Assembly: GCA_033764055.1 (NCBI GenBank) | Contig: JANRJI010000120.1 | Coordinates: 1 to 64,000 of the forward strand | Source: Ga0077555 sp033764055 | GTDB taxonomy: Bacteria > Pseudomonadota > Alphaproteobacteria > Rhizobiales > Hyphomicrobiaceae | Direction of reading: 5' to 3' | Length of the DNA: 64,000 nucleotides | Shown here: piece by piece, positions 17,861 to 25,959 of the stretch | How positions within the stretch are numbered: the stretch's first letter is position 1 | How the letters are laid out: each line of letters opens with the position of its first letter | Made by a program: the position numbers and the translations under genes | The notes under the pieces: generated by a model | The model's database searches: none | Told to the model about the DNA's origin: nothing | The model's input: the letters and a program-made list of their open reading frames with translations, nothing else

Positions 17861-18475
17861 TCAGCGAACCGGCGAAAACGGCGCGGGGAGCATGATCTTG
17901 GCCTCCTGGGTGAGCGTCGGCACGGGTGGCGGCGGCGGCCAGATGCCCCGCTCCTGCATGGCGGTGCGCACAGCCATCCGCTGATCGAGGCTCGTGTAGG
18001 CCCAAATGTGAACCCATTGGTTGAGGCCGCCGATGTCGGACGTGTAGACCCCGATCAGCGGCGACAAGGCGAGGCGAGGGGGCAGATGACGCTCCCACTT
18101 GGCGGCCATCTCAGGGATGCCGCCGGCCCGCAGCGTATAGGAGCGCATCTCGAAGAAGGGACCGTGCTGCGAGGGCTCAAGCTCGGGTGAGAACGGCAGG
18201 GGCTGCAAGATCTCCGACCTCATCTCGGCGACGAGCTCCGCCACCTTCGGCGGCCAAACGCCCGATGCGACCGCCTCTGCCCGGATACGCGTGCGCTCGT
18301 TCATGTCGCGATAGGGCCAGACGTGGATGATCTGATTGAGAGGGCCCAGCTCGGTGTACCAGCAGGCCGCGAGAGGTGACAGCTCCAGCCGCCGCGGCAG
18401 CGCCTCGCCGAATCGGCTCAGGAACTCGGGCATCGTCCTCACGTGAAGCGTGTACGTGCGGAACTCGTAGATCAT
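17861..18475 (-). CDS. NIPSNAP family protein with two tandem domains
   Basis: A 204-residue protein made of two NIPSNAP repeats. Domain one starts MIYEFRTYTLHVRTMPEFL; domain two starts at about residue 108 with FFEMRSYTLRAGGIPEMA. Each has the matching LNQIIHVWPYRDMNERTRIR / LNQWVHIWAYTSLDQRMAVR segment and ends with a proline-rich PLPFSP / PAPFSP tail. Such duplicated proteins probably form a pseudo-dimer. This is the first gene of the minus-strand run that ends with lipB, and is divergent from the thioesterase. Confidence 0.9.
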   Translation of the reverse strand: MIYEFRTYTLHVRTMPEFLSRFGEALPRRLELSPLAACWYTELGPLNQIIHVWPYRDMNERTRIRAEAVASGVWPPKVAELVAEMRSEILQPLPFSPELEPSQHGPFFEMRSYTLRAGGIPEMAAKWERHLPPRLALSPLIGVYTSDIGGLNQWVHIWAYTSLDQRMAVRTAMQERGIWPPPPPVPTLTQEAKIMLPAPFSPVR

Positions 18476-18600
18476 CGGCCAACCTCCCTATCGATTGCCC
18501 ACTGGCTGAGCAGACACGTTGCCGTTCGACAGGCCAACGCGCAATAACATGAGAGCGCGGCCGAAGCTGCTGCCTCGATGCTGGAATGGGACGAAGCGGC

Positions 18601-19020
18601 ATGACCGGAAACGCTCTGACCATCGACGACGCCAACGCAGTCCTCGCCGAAAACTTCGCGCCTTGGGTCAAGGCGCTCGACATGCGGGTCGACGCCATCT
18701 CGACGACCGGGGCAACGCTGCGCATCCCGTTCTCGCAAGACCTGTGCAGGGTCGGCGGCATCATGTGCGGCCAGTCGCTCGCGTCGGGCTCCGACACGGC
18801 CATGGTGCTGGCGCTGGCCGGCGCCATGGGCGGCCTTAAACCGCTGACGACGGTGGACCTCACCATCAATTTCATGCGGGCCGTGACCAAATCCGACGCC
18901 GTGCTCGAGGCCAAGGTCATGCGCCTCGGCCGCACGCTCGCCTTCTGCACGTGCGAGATCCGCGAGGCCGGCAGCGACAAGCCGGCGGCGTTCTCGACGG
19001 GAACCTATGCGGTGTTGTGA
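18601..19020 (+). CDS. PaaI-type hotdog-fold thioesterase
   Basis: A 139-residue hotdog protein of the PaaI group. The segment GGIMCGQSLASGSDTAMVLAL holds the position where PaaI-like enzymes carry the catalytic Asp (here in SGSDTA), and LTTVDLTINFMRAV is the characteristic central strand. It would hydrolyse acyl-CoA thioesters, likely aryl- or medium-chain. The start at 18601 was preferred to 18586 because GACGAAG lies just upstream and the family N-terminus begins nearby. It is divergent from the NIPSNAP operon. Confidence 0.85.
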   Translation: MTGNALTIDDANAVLAENFAPWVKALDMRVDAISTTGATLRIPFSQDLCRVGGIMCGQSLASGSDTAMVLALAGAMGGLKPLTTVDLTINFMRAVTKSDAVLEAKVMRLGRTLAFCTCEIREAGSDKPAAFSTGTYAVL

Positions 19021-19049
19021 TGCCGCCCTGGGCCGCCAAGAGAAGTCCT

Positions 19050-19100
19050 CGATAAATCAATAAGTAGCATTTGATCTGTACTATATTGGCACAATCGTCC
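19050..19100 (+). promoter_or_regulatory. AT-rich probable promoter upstream of the SPFH gene
   Basis: A markedly AT-rich stretch (GATAAATCAATAAG, then TATATT at 19082-19087) stands out from the GC-rich background about 75-110 bases before the SPFH gene start. TATATT resembles a -10 box; no good -35 box at 17 bases was found. Confidence 0.3.
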
Positions 19101-19160
19101 TCGCCAATCCGCCGAGATGCGCGGCGTTGCAGAGGCCATTCGCGCCTCAGGAGGCCCCTC

Positions 19161-20162
19161 ATGAAACCGACGATCCTCTCCCTTCCCGGCGGCCAGACGC
19201 CGCGTGTACCCGGTCTCGGGATCGGTGCCGGGCTGCTCGCCGTCATCGCCATCATCGCCGTGTCCATCCTGTGGATGGGAGTCTATCGGATCGACGCCGG
19301 CCACGTCGGCATCGTCAAGCGCTTCGGCAACGTGATCAGCGTCGTCGATCCGGGGCTGCACGTGAAGATTCCCTACGCCGACACGGTCGAGGAGATGGAG
19401 GTGCGCGAGCGCGCCTTCTCGAAGGTGCTCTCGGCCGCATCGCAGGATCCGCTCGAGCTGCCGATCGAGGTGACGGTCAACTGGCTGGTCAAGCGTACGC
19501 ACGTGCAGGATCTCTATGTCCAGTTCGGCTCGCTCGCCCAGTTCGAGGTGCGCATCATCCAACCGCGCCTCAACGACGCGGTCAAAGGCGTCACGAGCGC
19601 CTATACGGTCAACGACCTGCTCAGAAAACGCACGGAGTACCGCGACCGGTCGCAGAAGGCGTTCGCCGACCGGATGCCGGACGACATACAGATCACCGGC
19701 TTCTCGGTGGTCAACATCGGCTTCCCGCCGGAATACACGAAGGCCATCCGCGACAAGCAGGTGGCCCGCGAGCAGGCCGAGACGGAGCGCTTCGTGCTCG
19801 AGCGCCAGAAGCTGACGACGACGCAGGTCACGCAGACCGCCATGGCGCAGCGCGACGCCGACAAGGCCCGTGCCGACGGCCGCGCCTACGAGATCAAGGT
19901 GCAGGGCGATGCGCAGGCGGAAGCCGTGCGTGTTCTCGGACAGGCCCTGGCGAGCAATCCACTGGTCGTCGAGTACCGTAAGATCGAGAAGTGGGGCGGC
20001 ACCTTCCCAACCACGTTCATGGGTGGCGAGCAGGGCCTGAACACGCTGTGGTCGCTGCCCGGCGGCACCGGGACTCGCCCTGCCACAGGCGACAACCAGG
20101 GCCGCACCGCTGCTCCGCGCGGCGCCGCGGCAGAGCAACCGACCGGCACGCCGGGCCGTTGA
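19161..20162 (+). CDS. Prohibitin / HflK-like SPFH-domain membrane protein
   Basis: A 333-residue protein with a single transmembrane helix (about residues 19-42), followed by an SPFH (band 7) domain starting GVYRIDAGHVGIVKRFG, and a long charged helical region (about 200-270) that drives ring assembly. This order is that of prohibitins and HflK, which form large inner-membrane rings around the FtsH protease. The C-terminus is Gly/Pro/Thr-rich and low complexity. There is no partner hflC gene next to it, so the prohibitin-like label is safer than hflK. The start at 19161 has a perfect AGGAGG seven bases upstream. Confidence 0.85.
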   Translation: MKPTILSLPGGQTPRVPGLGIGAGLLAVIAIIAVSILWMGVYRIDAGHVGIVKRFGNVISVVDPGLHVKIPYADTVEEMEVRERAFSKVLSAASQDPLELPIEVTVNWLVKRTHVQDLYVQFGSLAQFEVRIIQPRLNDAVKGVTSAYTVNDLLRKRTEYRDRSQKAFADRMPDDIQITGFSVVNIGFPPEYTKAIRDKQVAREQAETERFVLERQKLTTTQVTQTAMAQRDADKARADGRAYEIKVQGDAQAEAVRVLGQALASNPLVVEYRKIEKWGGTFPTTFMGGEQGLNTLWSLPGGTGTRPATGDNQGRTAAPRGAAAEQPTGTPGR

Positions 20163-20209
20163 GGCGCCCTCTTCCCGAGGATCCCCTCGCGCCGCAGACG
20201 AATGATCGA

Positions 20210-20233
20210 GGGACGTGCCCACGAGCACGTCCC
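20210..20233 (+). terminator. Hairpin between the SPFH gene and the first TRAP receptor
   Basis: GGGACGTGC and GCACGTCCC form a perfect 9-bp stem with a six-base loop, 47 bases after the SPFH gene stop. No T-tract follows; it could be a terminator or a leader structure of the next gene. Confidence 0.45.
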
Positions 20234-20372
20234 TACGTGCATTGCACGGTGCCGCGTTGCCCCGCAGAACCGGCTTTTCCGAGTGGTTGCTGGAAAGACG
20301 GGCCGGCGTTGCGCTAAAGTCGGGCGTCAAGAACACTCGACGAGCGCGTTTCGGCTCGAGGGAGATACACTC

Positions 20373-21479
20373 ATGCGAACACTTCGACTTGGCGTCGCCG
20401 CTGCGGCTGGCACGCTCGTTGCTGCCCTGTGCCTGTCAGAGCCGGCGTCGGCGCAGGCCCGCACGTTGAGAATGCAATCGAGCTTCCCTGCGAACTCGAC
20501 GGCCCACGACGCCTTCAAGATGCTTGCCGAGCGGGTCGACAAGCTGACCGGCGGCCAACTCAAGATCGACGCCGCGCCTGGCGGACAGATCGTGCCGCCA
20601 TTCGAGGTGCTCGACGCCACGCATAAGAAGGTGATCGATGGCGCCGTGTCCATCGACTACTACTGGACCGGCAAGAACAAGGCTTTCACGCTGTTCTCGA
20701 ACACGCCGGCCGGCGTCATCGGCATGGACGCAATGGACTTCCTCGGCTGGATGTACGAGGGCGGCGGCATGGCCCTCTACGAGGAGTTCCTGCAAAAGGA
20801 GATGAAGCTCAACGTCTTTGCCCTGCCGCTGTACAGCCCAGGCCCGCAGGCGCTCGGCTGGTTCCGCAAGCCGATCGAAGGTCTCGCGCAGTTCAAGGGC
20901 ATCAAGTGTCGCCAGACGGGAATCACGGCGGAGATCTATGCCAAGATGGGCATGGCCGTCGTCAACATGCCGGGGGGTGAGATCGCGCCCGCAGCCGAGC
21001 GCGGTGCCATCGACTGCGCCGAGTGGGTGGGCGGCATCGAGGACGTTCGCCTCGGCCTGCACCTCATCTGGAAGAACCACTACACGCCCGGCGTTCACGA
21101 GAGCGCGCCCGTCGCCAACGTGATGTTCAACAAGGAGGTCTGGGACGGCCTTTCCGAGCAGCACCGGGAGGTCATCAAGTCCGCCGTCACGGAGGTGTTC
21201 GTGAAGTGGAGCGTCTGGTGGCAGAAACTCAACGCCGACGCCATCCAGGAGATGCAGGACAAGCACGGCGTCAAGATCCTGCCGACACCGCCCGAGATCA
21301 ATGTCGAGTTCATGAAGGCATGGGACGCGGTGGCCAAGGCCGAGTCCGACAAGAACCCGGCGTTCAAGAAAATCTTCGACAGCCAGCAGGCCTATGCGGC
21401 GCGAGTCGTGCCCGCCAAGCGGTTCATGTTCCCGCCCTACACGCTGACCGCCGACCACTACTTTCCCCCGAAGAAGTGA
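20373..21479 (+). CDS. TRAP transporter solute-binding protein, DctP family (copy 1)
   Basis: A 368-residue periplasmic receptor. A signal peptide (residues 1-27, ending ASA-Q) precedes the DctP fold: LRMQSSFPANSTAHDAF, a central KGIKCRQTG with the conserved substrate-carboxylate-binding Arg, and the GAIDCAEWVGG segment. TRAP receptors deliver carboxylates or related anions to a DctQM permease, but no DctQ or DctM gene is near. The start at 20373 has GAGGGAGA upstream. A strong terminator follows, and a close paralogue comes next. Confidence 0.92.
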   Translation: MRTLRLGVAAAAGTLVAALCLSEPASAQARTLRMQSSFPANSTAHDAFKMLAERVDKLTGGQLKIDAAPGGQIVPPFEVLDATHKKVIDGAVSIDYYWTGKNKAFTLFSNTPAGVIGMDAMDFLGWMYEGGGMALYEEFLQKEMKLNVFALPLYSPGPQALGWFRKPIEGLAQFKGIKCRQTGITAEIYAKMGMAVVNMPGGEIAPAAERGAIDCAEWVGGIEDVRLGLHLIWKNHYTPGVHESAPVANVMFNKEVWDGLSEQHREVIKSAVTEVFVKWSVWWQKLNADAIQEMQDKHGVKILPTPPEINVEFMKAWDAVAKAESDKNPAFKKIFDSQQAYAARVVPAKRFMFPPYTLTADHYFPPKK

Positions 21480-21501
21480 GGGTTCCCTCGCCGGACGGAT
21501 C

Positions 21502-21527
21502 GAAAGGGCGGCTTCGGCCGCCCTTTC
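21502..21527 (+). terminator. Rho-independent terminator after TRAP receptor 1
   Basis: GAAAGGGCGGC and GCCGCCCTTTC form a perfect 11-bp stem around a TTCG tetraloop, 22 bases after the stop codon. This is the cleanest intrinsic terminator in the window and separates transcription of the two TRAP receptor genes. Confidence 0.85.
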
Positions 21528-21707
21528 TCGTCGGGGGCTGCCTGCAACTCGCTCGAATGCCTGCAAAACTTGCGCGAGATTGATCAAAGAGCGGTCATTT
21601 TCAGAGACTTCCTCGTGGAGAACGACTCCCTGGAAAAGATAGTCTCCCACCGTCTCCGGATGATCGCCACGGTCTCCGCAGCGGAATGGATGGAGGGAGA
21701 AAGAGCA

Positions 21708-22814
21708 ATGTTTCGAGTCGCGAGAGCGGCAGGTGCCGTCATGGTCTTGGCTGCGTCCCTTGCCTCGGGAAGCGCAGTCCAAGCCCAACAGCCGCGCACG
21801 CTTAAAATGCAATCGAGCTTCCCGGCGAACTCGACGGCGCACGATGCCTTCAAGATGTGGGCGGAGCGCGTCGACAAGCTGACCGGGGGACAGCTGAAAG
21901 CCGATACGGCGCCGGCCGGGCAGATCGTGCCGGCCTTCGAGGTGCTGGACGCCACCCACAAGAAGGTCATCGATGGCGCCGTGTCGATCGACTACTATTG
22001 GATCGGCAAGCAGAAGGCTTTCACGCTCTTCGCCAACACGCCGGCAGGCGTTGTCGGCATGGACCAATTCGACTTCCTCGGCTGGTTCTATGAAGGTGGA
22101 GGCGAGGCGCTCTACGAGGAGCTTCTGACCAAGGAGCTACGGCTCAACGTCATCGCGTGGCCGCTGTTCGCGTCGAGCCCGCAAGCCCTCGGCTGGTTCC
22201 GCAAGCCGATCGAAAGCCTCGCTCAATTCCGCGGAATCAAGTGCCGGCAGACGGGTATCACGGCCGAGATCTACGCCAAGATGGGCATGGCCGTCGTCAA
22301 TATGCCGGGCGGTGAGATCGCACCGGCTGCCGAGCGCGGCGCCATCGATTGCGCGGAGTGGGTGGGTGGCGTCGAGGATCTGCGCCTCGGTCTGCATCTC
22401 ATCTGGAAGAACCACTACACGCCTGGAATGCATGAAAGCGCCTCCGTCGACAACGTGATGCTCAACAAGGAGGTCTTCGCCAGCCTGCCACCGGCGCACC
22501 GAGAGGTGATCAAGTCGGCGGCCAGCGAGGTCTTTCTGCGCTGGGCCGTCTGGTGGCAGAAGCTGAACGCCGAGGCGCTCGAGGAGATGCAGACGAAGCA
22601 CGGCGTCAAGATTCTGCCGACGCCGCCGGAGATCAACGTGGCGTTCCTCAAGGCGTGGGACGAGGTCGCCAAGGCCGAAGTCGAGAAGAACCCGTTCTTC
22701 AAGAAGGTCTACGACAGCCAGAAGGCCTACGCGGCGAAGGTCGTGCCGGCCAAACGGTTCATGTTCCCGCCCTACACGCTTGGCGCGGATCACTATTTCC
22801 CGCCGCAGAAGTAG
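21708..22814 (+). CDS. TRAP transporter solute-binding protein, DctP family (copy 2)
   Basis: A 368-residue periplasmic receptor of exactly the same length as the gene before it; by eye about four residues in five match, with the signal peptide (1-28) the most divergent part. The key regions KCRQTGITAEIYAKMGMA and GGEIAPAAERGAIDCAEWVGG are identical in both. Differences cluster in EALYEELLTKELRLNVIAWPLF and in the KEVFASLPPAH loop, so ligand preference could differ. It has its own ribosome site (GGAGGGAGAA) and lies behind a terminator, which suggests separate control. No permease gene is adjacent. Confidence 0.92.
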   Translation: MFRVARAAGAVMVLAASLASGSAVQAQQPRTLKMQSSFPANSTAHDAFKMWAERVDKLTGGQLKADTAPAGQIVPAFEVLDATHKKVIDGAVSIDYYWIGKQKAFTLFANTPAGVVGMDQFDFLGWFYEGGGEALYEELLTKELRLNVIAWPLFASSPQALGWFRKPIESLAQFRGIKCRQTGITAEIYAKMGMAVVNMPGGEIAPAAERGAIDCAEWVGGVEDLRLGLHLIWKNHYTPGMHESASVDNVMLNKEVFASLPPAHREVIKSAASEVFLRWAVWWQKLNAEALEEMQTKHGVKILPTPPEINVAFLKAWDEVAKAEVEKNPFFKKVYDSQKAYAAKVVPAKRFMFPPYTLGADHYFPPQK

Positions 22815-22831
22815 CGGCTTGGCCAGCGCCA

Positions 22832-22868
22832 GCGGGAGGGCTAGTCGGTCGGGCCGCTACCCTCCCGC
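22832..22868. terminator. Hairpin between convergent TRAP receptor 2 and DUF882 genes
   Basis: GCGGGAGGG and CCCTCCCGC make a perfect 9-bp stem with a 19-base loop in the 74-bp gap between convergent genes. It may end both transcripts. Confidence 0.5.
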
Positions 22869-22888
22869 AGATCCGCCAGAGTGGATCC

Positions 22889-24370
22889 TCAGCGCGAGCT
22901 GGTGCGGACGGCACGGCTCCTGAGGCCGCTGGCCGTCGCCGGGATGCCGATCGCCTGAGCCTCGCGCAACTTGTCGATCGCGACCGCGGCGCCCGTGAAC
23001 TGCTGCGCCCAGAGGAGCGTCGCGGCGCTCGATGTCGGTCGGAAGCGTAGCGTCGGTGCGCTATCCGGCTGATCCAGGATCTCGACCGTGCGGCTGACGT
23101 CGTGCGCGACAAGCTGGTGCATCAGCGGCTCGCTCGCGGTTTCGGTCAGATAGGGGACAATTGGAAACGGCCGGTAGCTCAACTCCTCCGGATGCTCGTC
23201 GTCGTAGGCGGGTGCCGGCACCCAGGCGCCCCACCCGAACCGTCCGCCGGAATCGGTGATGTTGTCTCCGGGGGCGACGACAGGATCGATCGACGCGACG
23301 CGACGCTCGGCCGGCAGCGATGCGCCGTGCGCCACAACCCCCGAAGGGGGGACCGGAAGGCCGGATTCCGCGAGGCTCGGCAAGGCCGGCTTTGCCGGGC
23401 GACGCGCCGGCATCGGTCCCGCGATCAACTGGGGCAGGCTGGCGAGCCCGGACAGCTCCGCGAGCCGAGCCCGGTCCCCAGAGGACGGTCCCATCGGCAC
23501 CGTCAAGCGGGCCGGCAGCGCTGCGAGCCTCGGCTGCTCGACCAGCGACGGCGGCGCGGGCACGATCTGTCCCGGCAGCGCCGCCACCCGCTCCGTGGCG
23601 GACCTGGCAGCCGGTCGGGCGTCGGCCAGCGCGACCGGCGATCCGCCTCCTGCCCGCTCGCCGTGGAAGGCGGCAATCTGCGCGGCCAGAACCTGATTGC
23701 GCGACTGGGCAATCCTGACGTCGTCCCTCGTGATCGGACCTCCATCTGCCGGCGCGTGGCGCGTCGATCCCGACGGGAACAGCAGCGCCAGCTCCTGGCG
23801 GGGCAGGCGAGGCCAGCTGCGCACACGATCGGTGTCGACGTGCACGAAGGGGAGCGCCGACGTCGGGTAGTAGCCGACGCCGCCACGCTCATGGACGAGG
23901 GCCGCGTAGCGCAGCTTCTTGATCGGAACGTCGGGAAAGTGGACATCGGCGGCCTTGCCGAGGATATGGCGGCTCTCGCTCGCCTGACCACCATTGGTCT
24001 TGCGCAGCATCTCGTTGGTGGCCCGCGAGCGGTAGCCGGAGACGAGGTGGACGGGCTCCTGCGAGCCGAGCTCCCGATGCATCTCCCAGATGAGGTCGAC
24101 CAGCTCGGGATCCATGCGTGTCGCCTCGTTGCGACGGTGGTCGCGCATGATGTGATTGATCTTCTCGAGGCCGGCCGCATCGAACTTGCCGCCGCGCTTG
24201 AAGACGGCCGTCACCGTCTCCTTGGTATGAATGTTGTGGATGCTGATCGAGCGCTCGCCCGCCTGGGCGACGACATGGCCGATGGCACCGGCCGCAGCGA
24301 GGAGGGCTGCTGCGGCGGTGCCTGCAAGAAGCCCGCGGTGACGCGATGACACGTGAGACCCCCTGAGCAT
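22889..24370 (-). CDS. DUF882 / M15-like peptidoglycan-modifying protein
   Basis: A 493-residue exported protein. An N-terminal hydrophobic segment (about residues 14-34, AGTAAAALLAAAGAIGHVVAQ) is a signal peptide or anchor. The DUF882 (Peptidase_M15_2) domain follows at about 35-185, with the metal-site-like SRHILGKAADVHFP and FVHVDTDRVRSWPR motifs and the GYRSRATNEML segment. The remaining 300 residues are Pro/Ala-rich low complexity without a known domain. It is likely a periplasmic muramyl-peptide hydrolase. The start at 24370 gives a normal signal peptide; the in-frame ATG at 24469 would place it too far inside. Confidence 0.85.
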   Translation of the reverse strand: MLRGSHVSSRHRGLLAGTAAAALLAAAGAIGHVVAQAGERSISIHNIHTKETVTAVFKRGGKFDAAGLEKINHIMRDHRRNEATRMDPELVDLIWEMHRELGSQEPVHLVSGYRSRATNEMLRKTNGGQASESRHILGKAADVHFPDVPIKKLRYAALVHERGGVGYYPTSALPFVHVDTDRVRSWPRLPRQELALLFPSGSTRHAPADGGPITRDDVRIAQSRNQVLAAQIAAFHGERAGGGSPVALADARPAARSATERVAALPGQIVPAPPSLVEQPRLAALPARLTVPMGPSSGDRARLAELSGLASLPQLIAGPMPARRPAKPALPSLAESGLPVPPSGVVAHGASLPAERRVASIDPVVAPGDNITDSGGRFGWGAWVPAPAYDDEHPEELSYRPFPIVPYLTETASEPLMHQLVAHDVSRTVEILDQPDSAPTLRFRPTSSAATLLWAQQFTGAAVAIDKLREAQAIGIPATASGLRSRAVRTSSR

Positions 24371-24670
24371 TGGGCCGCAACGCGGGCATCCCGCGCGCGG
24401 TAGCTCCTCCGTTCCCCCGAGCCGCCGTCCCGCCGGCGGCTCACCGTTCCCGAGGTGCCGGACCATCACCGCATGGTTAATCCGGCAACCTTAAGACTTC
24501 GTAAGGGGGGAATGCGCGGGCTTCTTGGCACCTCTGCGGCGGAAGCAGGGCAAGGGCGCCCTGCTAGCTACACCGGGTCGAGGCACTATTGTCACGGGTG
24601 TCAGTTGCGTCCAATCTCGGCTGCAACGGCCGGGGACGCCCTGGCGAACCCCGCGAGGCCTTCCCGATCC
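24371..24670. other. Divergent intergenic region between DUF882 and MFS genes
   Basis: These 300 bases separate divergent genes. A short AT-richer stretch near 24470-24500 holds GGTTAA and a CCTTA...TAAGG inverted repeat and is the most likely promoter area. No gene was recognised. Confidence 0.4.
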
Positions 24671-25864
24671 ATGTCCGACACTGTCATCGCCGTGCGACAA
24701 CGGCCCGGCGCGGCGCTCGCTGCGGCCACGGTGCTGGGGCTGCCGCTCGGCTCGATCTACGCGTTCAGCGTGTTCCTCGCCCCGCTCGAGGCGCTGCTCG
24801 GCGCGACCCGGTCGGAGCTCGCGTCAGTGTTCGGCGTCTCCGTGATCTGCTTCACGATCGGCATGAACATCGTGCCACGCCTGTTCGGACGCATCGGGGT
24901 GCCGACGATCATCGCGATCTCGGCGGCGCTCGGAGGCGGCGGCGTGGCAATAGCCGCTGTGGCCCGCACTTATATCGAGCTGGCCTTCGGATACGGCGGG
25001 CTGTTCGCCTTCGGCGGTGGCATGGCCTACGTTGCGGCGCAGCAGAGCGTGAATGCGACACCGTTGTCGCGGCCGGGTCTGGTCAACGGCTACCTCGTCA
25101 GCCTGTTTCCGATCGGAGCGATGATGGCGGCGCCCGCCTGCGGCTGGGCGATCGATGTATTCGGCGTCCGTCCGACGCTCGGCGCGCTCGCTGCGGTGAC
25201 GGCCTTCTCCGGCGCGGTGGCCACGGCCCTGATGGCCCGCTCCGGCGTGCAGCTGTCGCGCCCCGGTCCGGCGATTGCCGCCCCCGCCGAGGAGCGCGCC
25301 CTGACCGTCGTCTTCTGGAAGCTGTTCGTCGTGTTCCTCATGGCGGCATCGGCAGGGCTGATGGTGTTGAGCCAGGCCGCCGGCATTCTCGCGGCGTACG
25401 GTGCGGAGAAGCCGCTGGCGCTGGCGGCGACGACGGCGATCACGGCGGCCATAGCGGTAGCGCGCATCGTCGGCGGGTGGCTCGTGGACCGGCTGCCCGT
25501 ACCGTTCGTCGCCGCCGCGGCCCAGGCCATCGCGCTGGCCGGCGCCGTTCTGCTGACACTTGCGCCGAGTGCGTGGATGGCGGTGCCGACGCTCGGCATG
25601 CTCGGCATTGGCTACGGCCTGATTTCGGGCGTCACCGCGGGGGCGGTGGCGTTCTACTGGCCGAAGGCGCTGTTCGGCCGGACGGCGAGCCGCGTCTACA
25701 TCGCATGGTGCCTCGCCGCCCTGGTCCTGCCGGTGGTGGCGGCACGGCTGTTCGACCTGACGGGCGGATACGGCACGGCGATCATGCTGGCCGGCGCGGC
25801 CAACCTGATCGGCATCATTGCCGGGGCCTCGCTGCCGCGCGCGAGGCAGAAGCTGGCAGGGTGA
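24671..25864 (+). CDS. MFS transporter, oxalate/formate antiporter-like
   Basis: A 397-residue, 12-helix major facilitator. The pattern GLPLGSIYAFSVFLAPLEALL in helix one and the overall order resemble the oxalate/formate antiporter (OFA) and monocarboxylate branch. The loop between helices 2 and 3 carries PRLFGRIGVPT in place of the usual MFS motif. It probably moves a small organic acid across the inner membrane. The start at 24671 follows CCCGATCC; a longer frame upstream lacks family character. It converges on the phosphoglycerate-dehydrogenase-like gene. Confidence 0.85.
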   Translation: MSDTVIAVRQRPGAALAAATVLGLPLGSIYAFSVFLAPLEALLGATRSELASVFGVSVICFTIGMNIVPRLFGRIGVPTIIAISAALGGGGVAIAAVARTYIELAFGYGGLFAFGGGMAYVAAQQSVNATPLSRPGLVNGYLVSLFPIGAMMAAPACGWAIDVFGVRPTLGALAAVTAFSGAVATALMARSGVQLSRPGPAIAAPAEERALTVVFWKLFVVFLMAASAGLMVLSQAAGILAAYGAEKPLALAATTAITAAIAVARIVGGWLVDRLPVPFVAAAAQAIALAGAVLLTLAPSAWMAVPTLGMLGIGYGLISGVTAGAVAFYWPKALFGRTASRVYIAWCLAALVLPVVAARLFDLTGGYGTAIMLAGAANLIGIIAGASLPRARQKLAG

Positions 25865-25924
25865 GGGCGCGGCAATGTCCGCCCGGCCGCAACGGACAAC
25901 AGGCCAGAGTGGCCCGGCAAATTC

Positions 25925-25951
25925 GGTGGCGGCCACGACAGGGCCGCCACC
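25925..25951. terminator. Bidirectional hairpin between convergent MFS and dehydrogenase genes
   Basis: GGTGGCGGCC and GGCCGCCACC form a perfect 10-bp stem with a seven-base loop, placed nine bases after the end of the dehydrogenase gene on the minus strand and 60 after the MFS gene. Confidence 0.6.
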
Positions 25952-25959
25952 TCGCGCGG

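Noticed and set aside
20436..22067. A 543-codon open frame on the minus strand
   Set aside because: It is antisense to both TRAP receptor genes, and its length is explained by the shared codon bias of the duplicated receptors.
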